Source of the DNA: Macrocybe gigantea | Taxonomy: Eukaryota; Basidiomycota; Agaricomycetes; Agaricales; Callistosporiaceae | DNA: 27,622 bases | NCBI GenBank assembly: GCA_011319805.1 | Contig: SJRY01000237.1 | Location: forward strand, 1-27,622 | Direction: 5' to 3' | Shown here: positions 1 through 10,850 of the stretch, piece after piece | Numbering within the stretch: position 1 is the stretch's first letter | Layout of the letters: the number at the start of each line of letters is the position of its first letter | Translations under genes and position numbers: made by a program | Notes under the pieces: generated by a model | Database searches by the model: none | Told to the model about the DNA's origin: nothing | Seen by the model: the letters and a program-made list of their open reading frames with translations, nothing else

Positions 1-580
1 CTACCGAGGCAATACACTTGTTTTCGAAACTCGTCAAACCTGTCGGTAAAGCGACAAGTGATGACTCCGAGCTGATTGGATTGCGTATGTCAATTCAAAA
101 GGCTATCGCACAGGATGGAGTCATGTCCATTGTATGCTTCCTCGACTCGATGAATGCAATTAATTGCATCATCGATTGCAACCCTCACTCTGTGCAGTCG
201 CATTCTATTGCACTGTGCACCTCACTGCATGCTTGGTTCGCCCGGTCCGAGCCACACCAGATTCATTCTGGCATGTCCCTTCCTCTTGGAAGTGGGCTAT
301 CCAAGTCGAAGCGCACAAGTCAGCACGTGGCCTCGACATACCCCAGGGACTTCGTCCCCTCTACACCACAGATGCTCTCCACAAGGAGGTGGGATGACGA
401 TATGCATGCCTCTTGGTTCCATGATTCTGGAATCAAGAAATACATTGGTGCCTCCACGTTTCGATTCCATGATGCTGGAAAGCCTGAGTCCTATGAGCAC
501 CCGCTTCATAAAAGAACGGGGTTCATGAAGTTGGTAACAGGTAACGAGCTGTTTGCTCGCTGCTGTCGCATCACATGCGG
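1..580 (+). pseudogene. Tad1-like LINE, RNase H domain relic
   Basis: A decayed C-terminal part of a fungal non-LTR retrotransposon, entering from the left edge. The reading frame from base 18 shows SELIGLRMSIQKAI, then FLDSMNA, then HSVQSHSIALCTSLHAWF, which matches the RNase H domain of Tad1-like elements (an acidic residue in the SEL segment, Asp in FLDS). The family's FWHVPS-type motif is in a different frame near 270-290, and the first frame resumes near 390, so there are at least two frameshifts. The family normally continues past the LCAR-like segment seen here as LFARCC, but the match stops at the LTR boundary at 580/581. No later part of this LINE is seen on the far side of the LTR element. 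It is not functional. Confidence 0.7.
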
Positions 581-1707
581 TGAATGAGCGCTCCGCGCCG
601 CTGACCGCCGATAAGTCCTAATTTGGTAATCCCGCCCCCGCATTCGAAATCATACCACTACTCGGCCCCCTCAGCATGATACCGCAGCCCAGCCGCTGAC
701 TTCTCGTTCGAGTACTCGGGATGTCGACAACTCCGTGAGGCTTCCATTCCAGGTCCGGACACTTCGCCAAACGCATCGCACCCGTACATTCCGGACCTTC
801 TGCGCTTCCTATACCGCCCAATACAGTCAGGCAGTCTTATTCCTATATGCCTCCCCCGATTTCCCAGATCCCGATATGGCAAGACTACTACCATTTTCGA
901 TATCGCACCGCCTCACGCCTTCCCGCGTTCCCGACACTGCCTCGCCGCAGTACATTCGAAACAAGGGATTTCGAGCGCGCTACCGTTTCATCCACTCTCA
1001 TTTCGAAATTCATGACTCATATTTCACTGATACATTCTACGTTCCTTAGATTATTTTCACGTTCCATTCTACGATGCGTGGCACCGGTTTCGGGATGTTC
1101 TTTTACCTACTGTTTCACCTTTTATGTTCAGATTTCGAACGGACTTACATCTCCCCGTTTCAGCCACTAAACGACCCTTTCGAAATCATACGATACGTTC
1201 TCTCATTCGGTTTCGACTCCGCCGGTTATTCCGATACTCGAAATCTTCTCATCTATAAAAACCCATGTACTTGGCATTTGTAAAAACATAGAAAAAGTTA
1301 CCGTCTCAGTCCTTCAGCAGTCTCGCAGTCTACGACTCGTGTGGAGTCCTTGTGTTATCCGATCTCAAAGTGTCACGCTCGCGTGGAGCCACCGTACTCA
1401 GTCTCGAAATCAGTGTCTCTGGCTTCGCGTGGAAGTCATTATCATCGAAACCCTTCCGAAACCCTCACTGAAGCCCTCGATATCGCGCGGGAATTCAGCT
1501 AAGTCTAACAGCCTTGTTTCGAAAACCCCGAAATCCGCTCGAAACCATCCATATTCACTTCGTTCCATTCCTCCCCTTTCACGCTACAGTCCCTCGGGTT
1601 ACTCTGTGACTTGAACAGCTCGTAGTTTATACAGCCTCGGATAGGGACTGACGCTTCCTTCATTCCACCTTGTTGGTTTGTAGGTTAGTGCTACCCGATA
1701 GTTATCA
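581..1707 (+). repeat. 5' LTR of element 1
   Basis: A direct repeat of 10851-11977, both 1127 bp, beginning TGA(A)TGAG and ending GTTATCA, so the ends form a TGAT/ATCA-type inverted pair. Identity by eye is about 96%, with roughly 40 differences and a few one-base indels in homopolymers. Most differences are CG here against TG or CA in the 3' copy. The repeat is packed with TCGAAA/TTTCGA hexamers (16 counted). The TATA box near 1253 puts U3 at roughly 581-1280 and R-U5 after it. Confidence 0.93.
1253..1260 (+). promoter_or_regulatory. LTR TATA box
   Basis: CTATAAAA lies 454 bp before the LTR end and is conserved at 11523-11530 in the 3' LTR. It is the probable core promoter for the genomic RNA, with transcription expected to begin about 25-35 bp downstream. 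Confidence 0.6.
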
Positions 1708-1710
1708 TTT

Positions 1711-1728
1711 TGGAGCCCACCGCGAGGG
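1711..1728 (+). other. Primer-binding site candidate
   Basis: TGGAGCCCACCGCGAGGG begins three bases after the 5' LTR. TGG is the complement of a tRNA CCA end. The implied tRNA end has a U discriminator and a GGUGGGC acceptor strand. I cannot name the tRNA from this alone. Confidence 0.6.
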
Positions 1729-1733
1729 GCTAG

Positions 1734-3363
1734 TTCAAGATTTCAAGTAACCCCAACCGCCAATCTTCTACCTCGTCCACTGTTACCTCCCACGCCCAGG
1801 CAGCCGCTCGCAGGAGACAAACCCCGGGTCCCCGAAATCTCCGTCGATCACCTGTTCCGCGCTCCCGAGCACCCTCTCCTGAACTCCTTATCTCTCTTCC
1901 CGACTCGCTACCTTCATCTCCCGAACCCTTATCCCCAGCCTCAGTCAAACAAGAAACGGATTCCGATCTAGAACTCCTTTCAGACCCGCTTTCGACACTA
2001 GACTCAAGTCCCATCCTTATCAATCCAACTCCATCACAGTCCCCTCCTGAAAGAACCCCTTCCCGAAATATCCAACAACTCCGTGATCTCCGACAATCAG
2101 TTCGAAATCTGTTATCCAGCATGTCTAACAATGAAACCAACAATCCCGCGTCCGGCGCTGGTGCGGTGACCCCGCTCCCGCACGGCTAGTAACTATGCCA
2201 GCTCGTGGCCACTCCACAGCTCCACGTTTCGATCCCGCGCAGCCCCGTGAGCTCTCCCGATACTTCAGAGAACTCGACCACCTCTTCAGTGATGCCGGAG
2301 TCACGGGTGACGCGCAGAAGAAGGAGTATGCCATTCGTTATCCTGATTTTGCGACCTCCGAGCTTTGGGAAAGCCTCCCGGAGTTCCAAGGCCGCCCTTA
2401 TGCCGACTTCCGAGATGCCATTCAGCGTCTCTACCCCGGAGCTGAAGACAAACATCGCTATAACATGGGCGATTTAGACCGGCTCATTGGCGAAACCAGT
2501 CGCCTCGGCATCAGGACCCACGAGCAGCTCGCGGAATACTACCGCAAATTTTACACTATCACGAAGTATCTAGTTGACAAAGAAGAGATGTCGGCCAAAG
2601 AGCAAGCTAGGGCCTACGAACGCGCGTTCCCCACGGATTTACAAGCCAAAGTCCGAGATCGCCTCGAAGTCAAGTTCCCGGATTACGATCCCTATTTCAC
2701 CCACTCGCTTGTCGATATACAAGATGCCGCAGCCTACGTTTTTAAACGGGAAGAACAGCCCGGAGCTTCGTCGGTCCGTTACCAGTCCATAGCCCCCGCA
2801 ACCCGAAGTACTTCAGCCGCTCCCGAAACCTCTGTAAAACAGGAGGACCTTAACACCATCCTTGCGAGTATGACTCAAAACATCACAACCGGGATCAGCG
2901 ACGTTCTCGTCAAGTTTATGCAGGCACAAGCCAATACTGGAGGCTTCCGACCCCGGGCTCCCGGAAACCGTCCCGAGGGCTGTCATTTCTGTGGTAAACC
3001 CGATTGTCGCATTAGGGACTGTGAGACGGCCGAGAATTATATCGAGAAGGCCTTATCCGCCGTGATTTCAATGGGCGAATCACACTCCCGACACAGGCCG
3101 AAATTCCGAGAGCTATTCGAGGTGCCACTATGCAGGAACGTGTCAACGAATATTATAGGCAGTATCCTAACGAGCGACCACGCGGAATTATTACCTCCAA
3201 TGCAGACACCACCGGCCAAATGCTCCTTTCTGTCGCAACTTATAATCCTACAGAGAATCCCATAGTCCCGAACGACTCCGCCTATGCTTATGCCGTAAAT
3301 CCCGCTGCCAGTACCCAGGTCAACGACCGCCTGTCTGATATCCAAGAACGTATCCGCAGCTAA
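1734..3363 (+). pseudogene. gag, frameshifted
   Basis: Capsid/nucleocapsid gene of element 1. A Pro/Ser/Arg-rich frame is open from 1734 with its only in-frame ATG at 2121 (MSNNETNN), and ends at TAG-TAA (2187-2192). The capsid resumes one frame off at 2195 (MPARGHST). It runs through a charged helical region (RELSRYFRELDHLF, KKEYAIRYPDF) typical of Agaricomycete gag. A zinc knuckle, CHFCGKPDCRIRDC, sits near residue 265 of that stretch and is CCCC rather than the usual CCHC. A second single-base loss near 3048 moves the reading to LIRRDFNGRITLP and on to a TAA at 3361. Both breaks fit one-base deletions. Whether translation began at 2121 or upstream without ATG is unresolved. Confidence 0.8.
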
Positions 3364-3365
3364 AT

Positions 3366-4640
3366 CTCGAAGCCCAAGTCCTCGCCAACCGCCGCACCGT
3401 TATGGATCATGTCGAAATCACCCGCAGAGGTCCGCCTCGCGCAAACCGCCGAGTCAATCCCGAAACTCCTGTAGTTGCTTCTTCACCTCGAAATCCAGAA
3501 CCATCCCCAGGTCAGCCGCCGAATCCCGAGGCCAGTACTTCGGCATCAAAAGGTAAAGAAAAGGAAGTATCCCCAGCTCCTTCGTCGCAGACTCTTCCTG
3601 AGAATACCCAGGCCGAAACCATCCGTCACGAGGGACCCATCCATCCCTTCCGCGATGTTCCTGAAGTTCGTTACGCTCCTCCCACCACTCGAAACTTTGC
3701 AGCTCCCGCCCCAGTAGCCAAACCAACTAACAAGGACCCCTCGAAACAACCCGCCTACAAGAACGTTTTCCCCGTCGTCGATAAGAAGCATGCAGATGAA
3801 GTCTTCGAAACCGTTTTGAAAGGCACCACTCAAATCTCCAACGAGGCCCTCCTTTCCCTTTCCCCCGAAATCAGATCGAAGATGCGCGAGCTTGTCACTC
3901 CAAAACGGGTAGCTAACGAGACCAACCCCATCGCAGTCATGTCCCAGGAGTGCAGCATTCCCGAACCTGTGTTTCGAGCTACCATCGAGGAAATCCCCGA
4001 CGAAGATACCACCCCGTCGAAATCAATCAACCTTAACGAACTCCCTTTCGGCATCGCAGATTCCAACGCCGCTACATATGGACAAGCCGCGCCACCGAGG
4101 GGCGCTACCATCATCGAAGACCCGATTTCAACCTACATTTCGAGCATGAGCCGTGACCAGATCGATCCCGAACGCCTCATCGTAGCCAAAGAGAGTCATG
4201 CCCTTCGCTCTATCACATGTCTCATCGATCATCAAGACTATGTTGAATGTGTCGTTGATCCCGGATCCCAATTATAGCCATGTCTGATGCAGTATGTCAC
4301 AAGCTCGGGATCGCCTATGACCCTACCGTCCGCCTCGATATGCAGTCAGCCAATGGCGAAATCGACAAATCGCTTGGATTATCCCGAAACATCCCGGTTA
4401 CTATCAACGAAATCACCCTCTACGCCCAAATCCATGTATTACCTAACCCCGCCTATGATATCCTCCTCGGTCGCCCCTTTGACGTCTTAACCGAATCTCT
4501 CGTCAAAAACTACCGAACGAGGATCAAACCATCACAATACACGATCCCAACACCAACAGACGTACTACGATCCCGACTCAGCCCCGTGGCAAACCGAAAT
4601 ACATGATGCCAGGAAAGAAGACTGCTGCAGTGGATTTTTT
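3366..4640 (+). pseudogene. Linker and aspartic protease, frameshifted
   Basis: This continues gag after a one-base loss near 3355 (LNLEAQVLANRRTVMDHVEI). It opens with about 200 residues of Pro/Ser/Glu-rich linker, then a retropepsin-like domain. The family catalytic motif appears as CVVDPGSQ, with Asp-Pro-Gly in place of the usual Asp-Ser/Thr-Gly. The frame breaks one residue later at a TAG (4276-4278) and resumes as AMSDAVCHKLG. The downstream protease strand AYDILLGRPFDV, the counterpart of the ILG motif, is clear. Another loss near 4515 leads into EDQTITIHDPNTNRR. The protein would be cleaved from a polyprotein and would process gag and pol. Not functional here. Confidence 0.75.
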
Positions 4641-6694
4641 TCGCAGATAGAGGACACGTTAGCTGACGGCGATTACTTTCGTTGTTTCCTCGGACAAAAC
4701 TCAAGACAATTTGGACCTTCGCCTCGATTACTATGCCCAGGTTCCTGCTCCCAATCCTGTTTCTAATTCCACTCCCGATATGTCCATTTCAAATTATCTT
4801 TCATCCTTATATCTTTCGGCCTGTGATATTTCCATTTCCCCGATTTCAGCTTTACTGTACAGTCTAGTGGTCATCCAACACGACCTCAGACGCAATTTCA
4901 GAGTGGTTTCAACACCACGAACACTTCCTCTTCGATTTTGTTTATTTATATGATGTGACCAGGTACACTCCTGAACTTTCTAAACATACCCCTCCCAATC
5001 GCGCGATACGTTCGCGAAACGTAAATACAAGCCTGTCACCCTCAAAGTCCGTTCCGTTGTTGCCCCACTTCCCGATAATGGCAAATTTCGAATCCTCCGC
5101 GAAATCCGTGGAGACCCCTTGCCAGTATGCCGAAACTATCCCCAAATCCCCCTCCTTTTATCCCGACCGGTCACTATACCAAGGATCATCAAATCTCGTT
5201 GACAAGGCTCATCCCGAAGGCTTCCTTTGGCCAGAAGAACAAGACTGATGCACCACTTTATGTGCCTCCAGAACGGCGCCTTCACTTGGACTGACCAAGA
5301 GCACGGTCGATTTCGAGAAGACTTTTTCCCCGCCATCAAATCCCTGTCATTCAGCACAAGCCTTGGATTCACAAGAACATCCCGATACCTCCTGGTATTT
5401 ATGATGAAATTTGTCAGCTCATTCGTCGAAAGATCGATGCCGGTGTCTATGAACCCTCGAATTCCTCCTACCACTCCCGGTGGTTCACAGTCGTCAAGAA
5501 AGATGGCAAGTCGCTTCGCATCGTCCACTCCCTCGAGCCGCTAAACAAAGTCACCATCCGTCATTCCGGAGTTACCCCGGTCCCTGATCACTTAGCAGAA
5601 CAATTTGGTGGCCGCCCCTGTGGTGCGATGCTTGACCTCTATGTTGGCTACGATGAACGACTCCTCGCTGAAAACTCTCGGATCTCACTACGTTCCAGAC
5701 CCCCTTTGTGCTATGCGACTTGTTACGCTCCCGATGGGCTGGACCAATTCCGTTCCTATATTCCATGATGATGTAACTTTCATCCTACAAGACGAGATAC
5801 CGCATCTTACCATCCCCTATATCGATGATGTCCCCGTGAAAGGCCCAGATTCTGAATATCGACGTCCCAATAACAGTTTCGAAACCATTCCACAGAATCC
5901 CGGCATCTGTCGCTTCGTTTGGGAACACTTTTGCAATCTGAACCGTGTTGTCCAGTGCATGAAGTATTCTGGAGGCACCTTTTCTGGCACAAAGCTCACG
6001 CTCTGTAGTCCCGAAATCACAGTTCTTGGACACCGTTGTACGCCTAAAGGTCGTCTTCCTGATGAATCCCGAGTTGTCGCAATCAAAACTTGGAAACCAT
6101 GCCGAGACCTCTCAGACGTTCGCGCCTTCCTCGGAACGATTGGTGTCATGCGTATCTTCATTCGAAATTTCGCTCATCGCGCTGACACCTTAGTCCGCCT
6201 TACGCGGAAGAATGTAGACTACGTCTTCGGTCAGAAGCAACTCGATGCACAGGAAGACCTGAAACAAGCCCTTATCACTTCTCCAGCTCTCCGACCCCTC
6301 GACTACAAGTCGGAAGCCCCCATTATCCTCGCCGTCGATACCTCCTACATCGCAGTCAGTTACTTCCTTTGCCAATGTGATCCCGATAACCCTCGAGTCC
6401 GATATTACAACCGTTTCGGATCCATCACACTGAACGATCGCGAACGTTGCTTCTCACAGCCGAAACTCGAAATCTATGGCTTATTCCGATCGTCCATGCA
6501 GTACGCATGTACATCATTGGTGTACGAAACCTCGTTGTCGAAGTCGATGCCCGCTACATCAAAGGCATGCTAAACAATCCGATATAGTCCCCTCTGCCAG
6601 TATCAATCGATGGATCCTGATGATCCTGACATTCCACTTCACACTTGTTCATGTTCCTGGCTCTAGTCACGGTCCTGATGGTCTTTCCCGCTGA
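4641..6694 (+). pseudogene. Reverse transcriptase and RNase H, frameshifted
   Basis: Polymerase region of element 1. A weakly conserved leader (4641-5240) ends in EGFLWPEEQD, then the RT begins: IDAGVYEPSNSSYHSRWF, SLRIVHSLEPLN, LPMGWTNS, and the catalytic IPYIDDVPVKGP near 5815. The thumb/connection carries LGHRCTPKGRLPDE and DVRAFLGTIGVMRIF. RNase H residues are visible: Asp in LAVDTSYIAV, Glu in PKLEIYGLF, Asp in VEVDARYIKGML, and Asp in HGPDGLSR. Frame breaks lie near 5245, 5340, 5680, 5705, 6500 and 6580, each a shift expected from one lost base. It would copy the genomic RNA into DNA and degrade the RNA strand. This copy is dead. Confidence 0.85.
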
Positions 6695-8404
6695 CCAGGC
6701 GATCCCGAGCCTGACCAAGACGAAGATTTTGACGATTGGATCGACAGAGTCTATGGCTTCATCCATTTTGTTAACACCCCTCGATATCATCCCGAAACAC
6801 GTCGAAGTCACCTCATTTCGATATACCTAGGACAGGACATTTCAAGTGGGGAGGACGGTCAAGCTGTCTTCCATCGAAACTCCTCCTCTCCCGAGTCTGA
6901 AGACCATCTAGAAGCCAACCCTGACCTTCGACAGCTCAGCTCCATCCCTGATTATGTATTTGTTCCTCGTTCGAAATCAGCCATTGCCGACGATCAGCGT
7001 CTCGACCTCGTACAGGACTATTTGACCACCTTGCGTCGTCCACCCAGTCTCACAGATTCTGCTTTCGAGGCCTTTGTTCGGTATTGCTTCCACTTCTTCA
7101 TTGCCGCTGACAAGTTATGGTGAAAGGACGATCAAGGTAGTCACAAACTCGTGATCCCTCGGAATCAGCGTATGAACATCATCGCCCAAGCCCATGATGA
7201 CCTTGGTCACAAGGGCATCTACCCAACACGTACCTTGGTTTGTGAGCACTTTTGGTGGCCTCACATGCTGGCCGATATCTCTTGGTTTTGCAGGACTTGT
7301 CACATCTGTCAGCAACGACAGTCCCGACAGGTTCTCATCCCGCCAGTTGTGGCCGTTCCTGCGCCTCTTTTCAGAAAATTCTATGCCGATACCATGAAGA
7401 TGCCAAAGTCCAATGGCTATCAGTACATCGTGCAAGGTCGTTGCTCCCTCACACATTATCCTGAATTTCGAGCCCTCCGGAAAGAAAATGGTCCTGCAAT
7501 TGGTGAATGGCTGTTCCAGGATGTATTATGTCGATGGAGTGGTGTTCGCGAAATTGTCACGGATAACGGTGGTCCCTTCATGGCAGGTCTTGACTACCTC
7601 GGGAAACGCTACGGCATCTACCACATCTGAATCTCGACATACAATTCCCGCACCAACGGGATAGCTGAGCGGCCACATTATGATGTTCGTCAATCACTGA
7701 TAAAGGCAGCAGACAGTGTCGAAAGCAAGTGGTCACAATATGTCCATTCGGTCTTCTATGCCGAAAGAGTCACCGCCCGCCGTCGAATGGGTTATTCACC
7801 TTATTTTGCGGTAACTGGCACCCATCCCATTCTCCCGTTCAATATCATGGAAGCAACCTACCTGCAGCCTCCTCCCGAATCCTTACTATCATCCACAGAT
7901 CTTATCGCTCGTCGAGCTGTCGCCTTACAAAAACAGACTGAACAGCTACAAGCCCTTCATGCCGATGTATATGATACCCATAGAAAAGCTGCCGAACGTT
8001 TTGAAAAGAAGCACTATCACACCATTCGTGATTTCAATTTCAAACGCGGTGCCCTAGTCCTCATCCGAAACACTCGTGTAGAGAAGAGTCTCGATCGCAA
8101 AATGCGACTTCGGTATCTCGGACCACTTATCGTTGTCTCCCGGAATTTCGGAGGCACTTACATCATTGCCGAACTCGATGGCACAGTCCTGGATCACCCC
8201 GTAGCAGCATTTCGAGCCATCCCGTACTTCGCTCGCCGTGAAATCACCATTCCCGAAACACTTCTCGATATCAACGCTGACCGACTTCATGAAATGCAAG
8301 TCTCAAATGATCAAGGTGACGAAGTCCTGGATGATTTCGACGTGCCCACCAATAGCAATCCCAAAATTGATTCCAACATTGAAATACTTTCGGCACCACA
8401 TTAG
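6695..8404 (+). pseudogene. Integrase, three TGA codons
   Basis: The frame is unbroken from about 6581 to the TAG at 8402-8404, apart from TGA at 6692, 7121 and 7628. The last two fall where CGA (Arg) fits the context, so they look like C-to-T changes; the first is less certain. The HHCC zinc domain is QAHDDLGHKG...CRTCHIC. The catalytic residues are Asp in FYADTMKMP, Asp in IVTDNGGPF and Glu in TNGIAERPH. The C-terminal module (LRYLGPLIVVS...GGTYIIAELDG) resembles GPF/Y with Leu at the last position. No chromodomain follows. The segment between RNase H and the zinc domain is acidic. It would insert the element's DNA into the genome. Confidence 0.85.
6844..6856 (+). other. Central polypurine-tract candidate
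   Basis: AAGTGGGGAGGAC is identical to bases 10835-10847, the polypurine tract that abuts the 3' LTR. It lies about 570 bp to the right of the element's midpoint, between RNase H and the integrase zinc domain. A second plus-strand primer site is known in Ty1 and lentiviruses. Here the role is inferred only from identity and position. Confidence 0.5.
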
Positions 8405-8575
8405 CTTAGCTCACTCTCATTAAGTCCAACTCTTTTCGCGTTCATTCACTATCCATTTTCTTTGTTATTTGACACTCTCACTTACCATTATCTATTTTCA
8501 CGATCCTTTTCAAGTCCAGTTTCATGTCCATCAGAAACAAGAAAATACCGGATTCAAAAACAATTATTACAAATT

Positions 8576-10587
8576 TTATAGTTCGGACGGGATTCCACCG
8601 AACTCATCTTCCTCTTCATCCGTCTCACCCTCACTCTCATCTGACAACTCGTTTTCTTTCTGGTCATCGCCTTCTTCACCGCTCTCCTCCAACGTCTCTT
8701 CTCCAGACTCCGATCCCGACGACGCTCCAAGCTTTCCGACGAATCAACCCCAGTATCGATCGATGGCGGTATCGAAACCGTGAGCTCCCGAACCGTTGGC
8801 ATCTCGACCGATGTCCCTATGCCTCTCGAAACCATCGACTCTCGATGCTGTGCAAGTAGCCAGCGGACTTCGGTTTCGACCGCCCTCGGAACATTCTGTG
8901 CCATGAATTGATGGACTTGAGTTAAGAGCTGACACTGTTGTAACTCTGTTGCCTGACGAACGTGTTGAAGGACGTTGCTGCCAAGCTCCAGGTATTCCTC
9001 CCGACGATCGGCACATTCGCGCATAGTACGAGCGGCCATTTCAAGAGTATCCGCGAGATCGTACATGTGTCGGGAATCCTCGTTCATACTCCGGAAGGAG
9101 TTCCCTAGAAATTCGAAGGCCTTGATATCGTATGGGAGTACGAAATTATAAATGTCCTCGTAATCCCGATTATCGAACCGGAGGGCGTCTCGCAACTGAA
9201 CGTCGCTATCCCGAACACGATCGGCAGCAAGGCGCATCACAGTCTCAGCAATGTCTTCGAAGCCATCGGGCACGTTTGGGGCTTCGACAGCCTCCCTCCA
9301 GAAATCCCATCTTCGAAATCGTCCACGGCAGGCAGTGTTCCCGTTTCGAACCATTGACGTGGCCCGGGAAGTCCTGCTCACGAAAATAATGAAGCAATCC
9401 AAAAAAAAAAAAAAATATAGACTTACGATCGCGAAAGCCCGGACCGTAGCACGAGTCCATTGGTGGCACCGGCATCGGAGGAGGCATAGGCGCAATAATT
9501 GGTTCCGGATGATACGGGATGTCCTCTGAAGGTGCATGCATTTCGATATCCTCGAGATGGGACGGCGGCTCCTGTGAAGTCTCCGAAATCGATTCCTCGG
9601 CCTCGGTATCATAAGCTCGCATCTTGCCCTTTCCCTTTGGATCACGACGTGGCCTTGGCTCGGCATCCTCGTCCCTAGGCTTTGAATGGACGGTCTTTCG
9701 AGACCGTGACCTTGTTCGCATGACCCCATCGCCAGAGTCAGTTTTAATCCATGAAGTAGTTTTAGCTGATTTCGCAGCACGCGGCCTTTTGAACGAGCAG
9801 CCGAGCTGTTTTTCGACACAGTGTTGACAAGGGCCCGGCTCGGAATCGATCTTCTCGCAGACTTCGAGGTCGGCCTTCTTACACCGTTCGCACTAAACTG
9901 CGGTAGGACTCAGAAACAGTCCGGCGGCAAAGAGACACAATCACTCACCCGCTCATCACCCGTAACCTCCTTGAAATCGAGTTTCAGGCGGCGCTCCCGA
10001 TATCGCTGCTGCGCGAGCTTGTTCTTCTCCCAGCGAGCCGCTTTCTTTTCATCCTCGTCGGCACGCCATCATTTCACTCCTGAATCCGCACCACCAGCTG
10101 CAGAATCCGATGCCCCATGCTTTCGAGAAGGTCCCACAGTTGGGACACGTGTAGTCGGCATCACGTTCGGCGGCACCAGGGGACCATCCACGAGCACCAT
10201 TATGCCAAGTGAAGAACCTTCGAAATCAGCAATCCAGTGTAGTGGAGACGAAATAGCCTGACTCACCAGATCCTGGGCTTTCGTACAGGCCCCCAACCTC
10301 ATCCCGACGATCCTCGTCCAGGCGGCTGACCCACTTGTTGTATCACGAAACCCAATCCTGAAAGACGTCTTCGGGAACGTCTTGACCCTCCTTTGCCCAC
10401 TCATTCTAATGTCAATACGGATAAAGATATCGCCTCACTCACTCCCCGTTGGACTTACAAAACGTTTCGAGACCGCAGCACTAAAGGCCTTGATGGCCTC
10501 AACGCTCGCGTTCGGTCCGGGGACGGCCTCGAAGAGCCCTTCAAGCTCGGCAATAGAAGTTTCGGTCTTGACGATTTCGGCGGACAT
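8576..10587 (-). pseudogene. Antisense spliced gene, zinc-cluster (Zn2Cys6-like) protein
   Basis: A gene on the strand opposite to gag-pol, inside element 1. Model by eye: exons 10587-10459, 10405-10267, 10217-9949, 9892-9427 and 9373-8576; introns of 53, 49, 56 and 53 nt, all GT-AG and phase-consistent. The start is MSAEIVKTETSIAEL, 98 nt downstream of a TATA box. Exon 4 opens with a six-cysteine cluster spaced C-x2-C-x7-C-x9-C-x2-C-x6-C, close to the fungal Zn2Cys6 DNA-binding domain (usual second spacing x6). It is followed by an Arg/Lys-rich stretch (RSRSRKTVHSKPR, a possible nuclear signal), an acidic/proline segment, a predicted helical region (ETVMRLAADRVRD onward) and an acidic tail ending GGIPSEL. 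Damage: TGA at 10345-10343 and 10071-10069, both where CGA fits, and probable single-base losses near 9310 and 8720. Length about 600 aa. DNA binding is inferred, not shown. Confidence 0.65.
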
Positions 10588-10684
10588 GTCATGCACAAGA
10601 TGGTTTCGAGAAGCGATGTGATTTGGCGAGAGCTGAGATTTCGACGAGTCGACAAGAAAGGTGTTTGTACCCATCCCACCCTCC

Positions 10685-10692
10685 CTTTTATA
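10685..10692 (-). promoter_or_regulatory. TATA box of the antisense gene
   Basis: TATAAAAG read on the minus strand, 98 nt upstream of the chosen ATG at 10587, between the gene and the polypurine tract. It gives the antisense gene a promoter independent of the LTR. Confidence 0.55.
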
Positions 10693-10834
10693 CAGGCGAA
10701 ATCTGTAAACGACGGGAACGCCCGAAATGCCTCGCGACTTTGTCATGGCAGATCACCTCGCGAAACCCATGTTACCCGAATAACGACCAAGGTCGCCATT
10801 CAATGGGAATGCCGACTGAGGACAGTCGACCGCT

Positions 10835-10850
10835 AAGTGGGGAGGACAGA
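10835..10850 (+). other. 3' polypurine tract
   Basis: AAGTGGGGAGGACAGA directly abuts the 3' LTR (TGATGAG). It is the expected plus-strand DNA primer site. Confidence 0.8.

Noticed and set aside
8554..9819. A continuous 421-codon minus-strand frame, with a hydrophobic LYFFFFLDCFIIFV segment that looks like a membrane helix
   Set aside because: The segment is translated intron: A15 at 9401-9415 (T15 on the coding strand) lies within intron 4 (9426-9374). The N-terminal part of this frame is also out of frame with the cysteine cluster.
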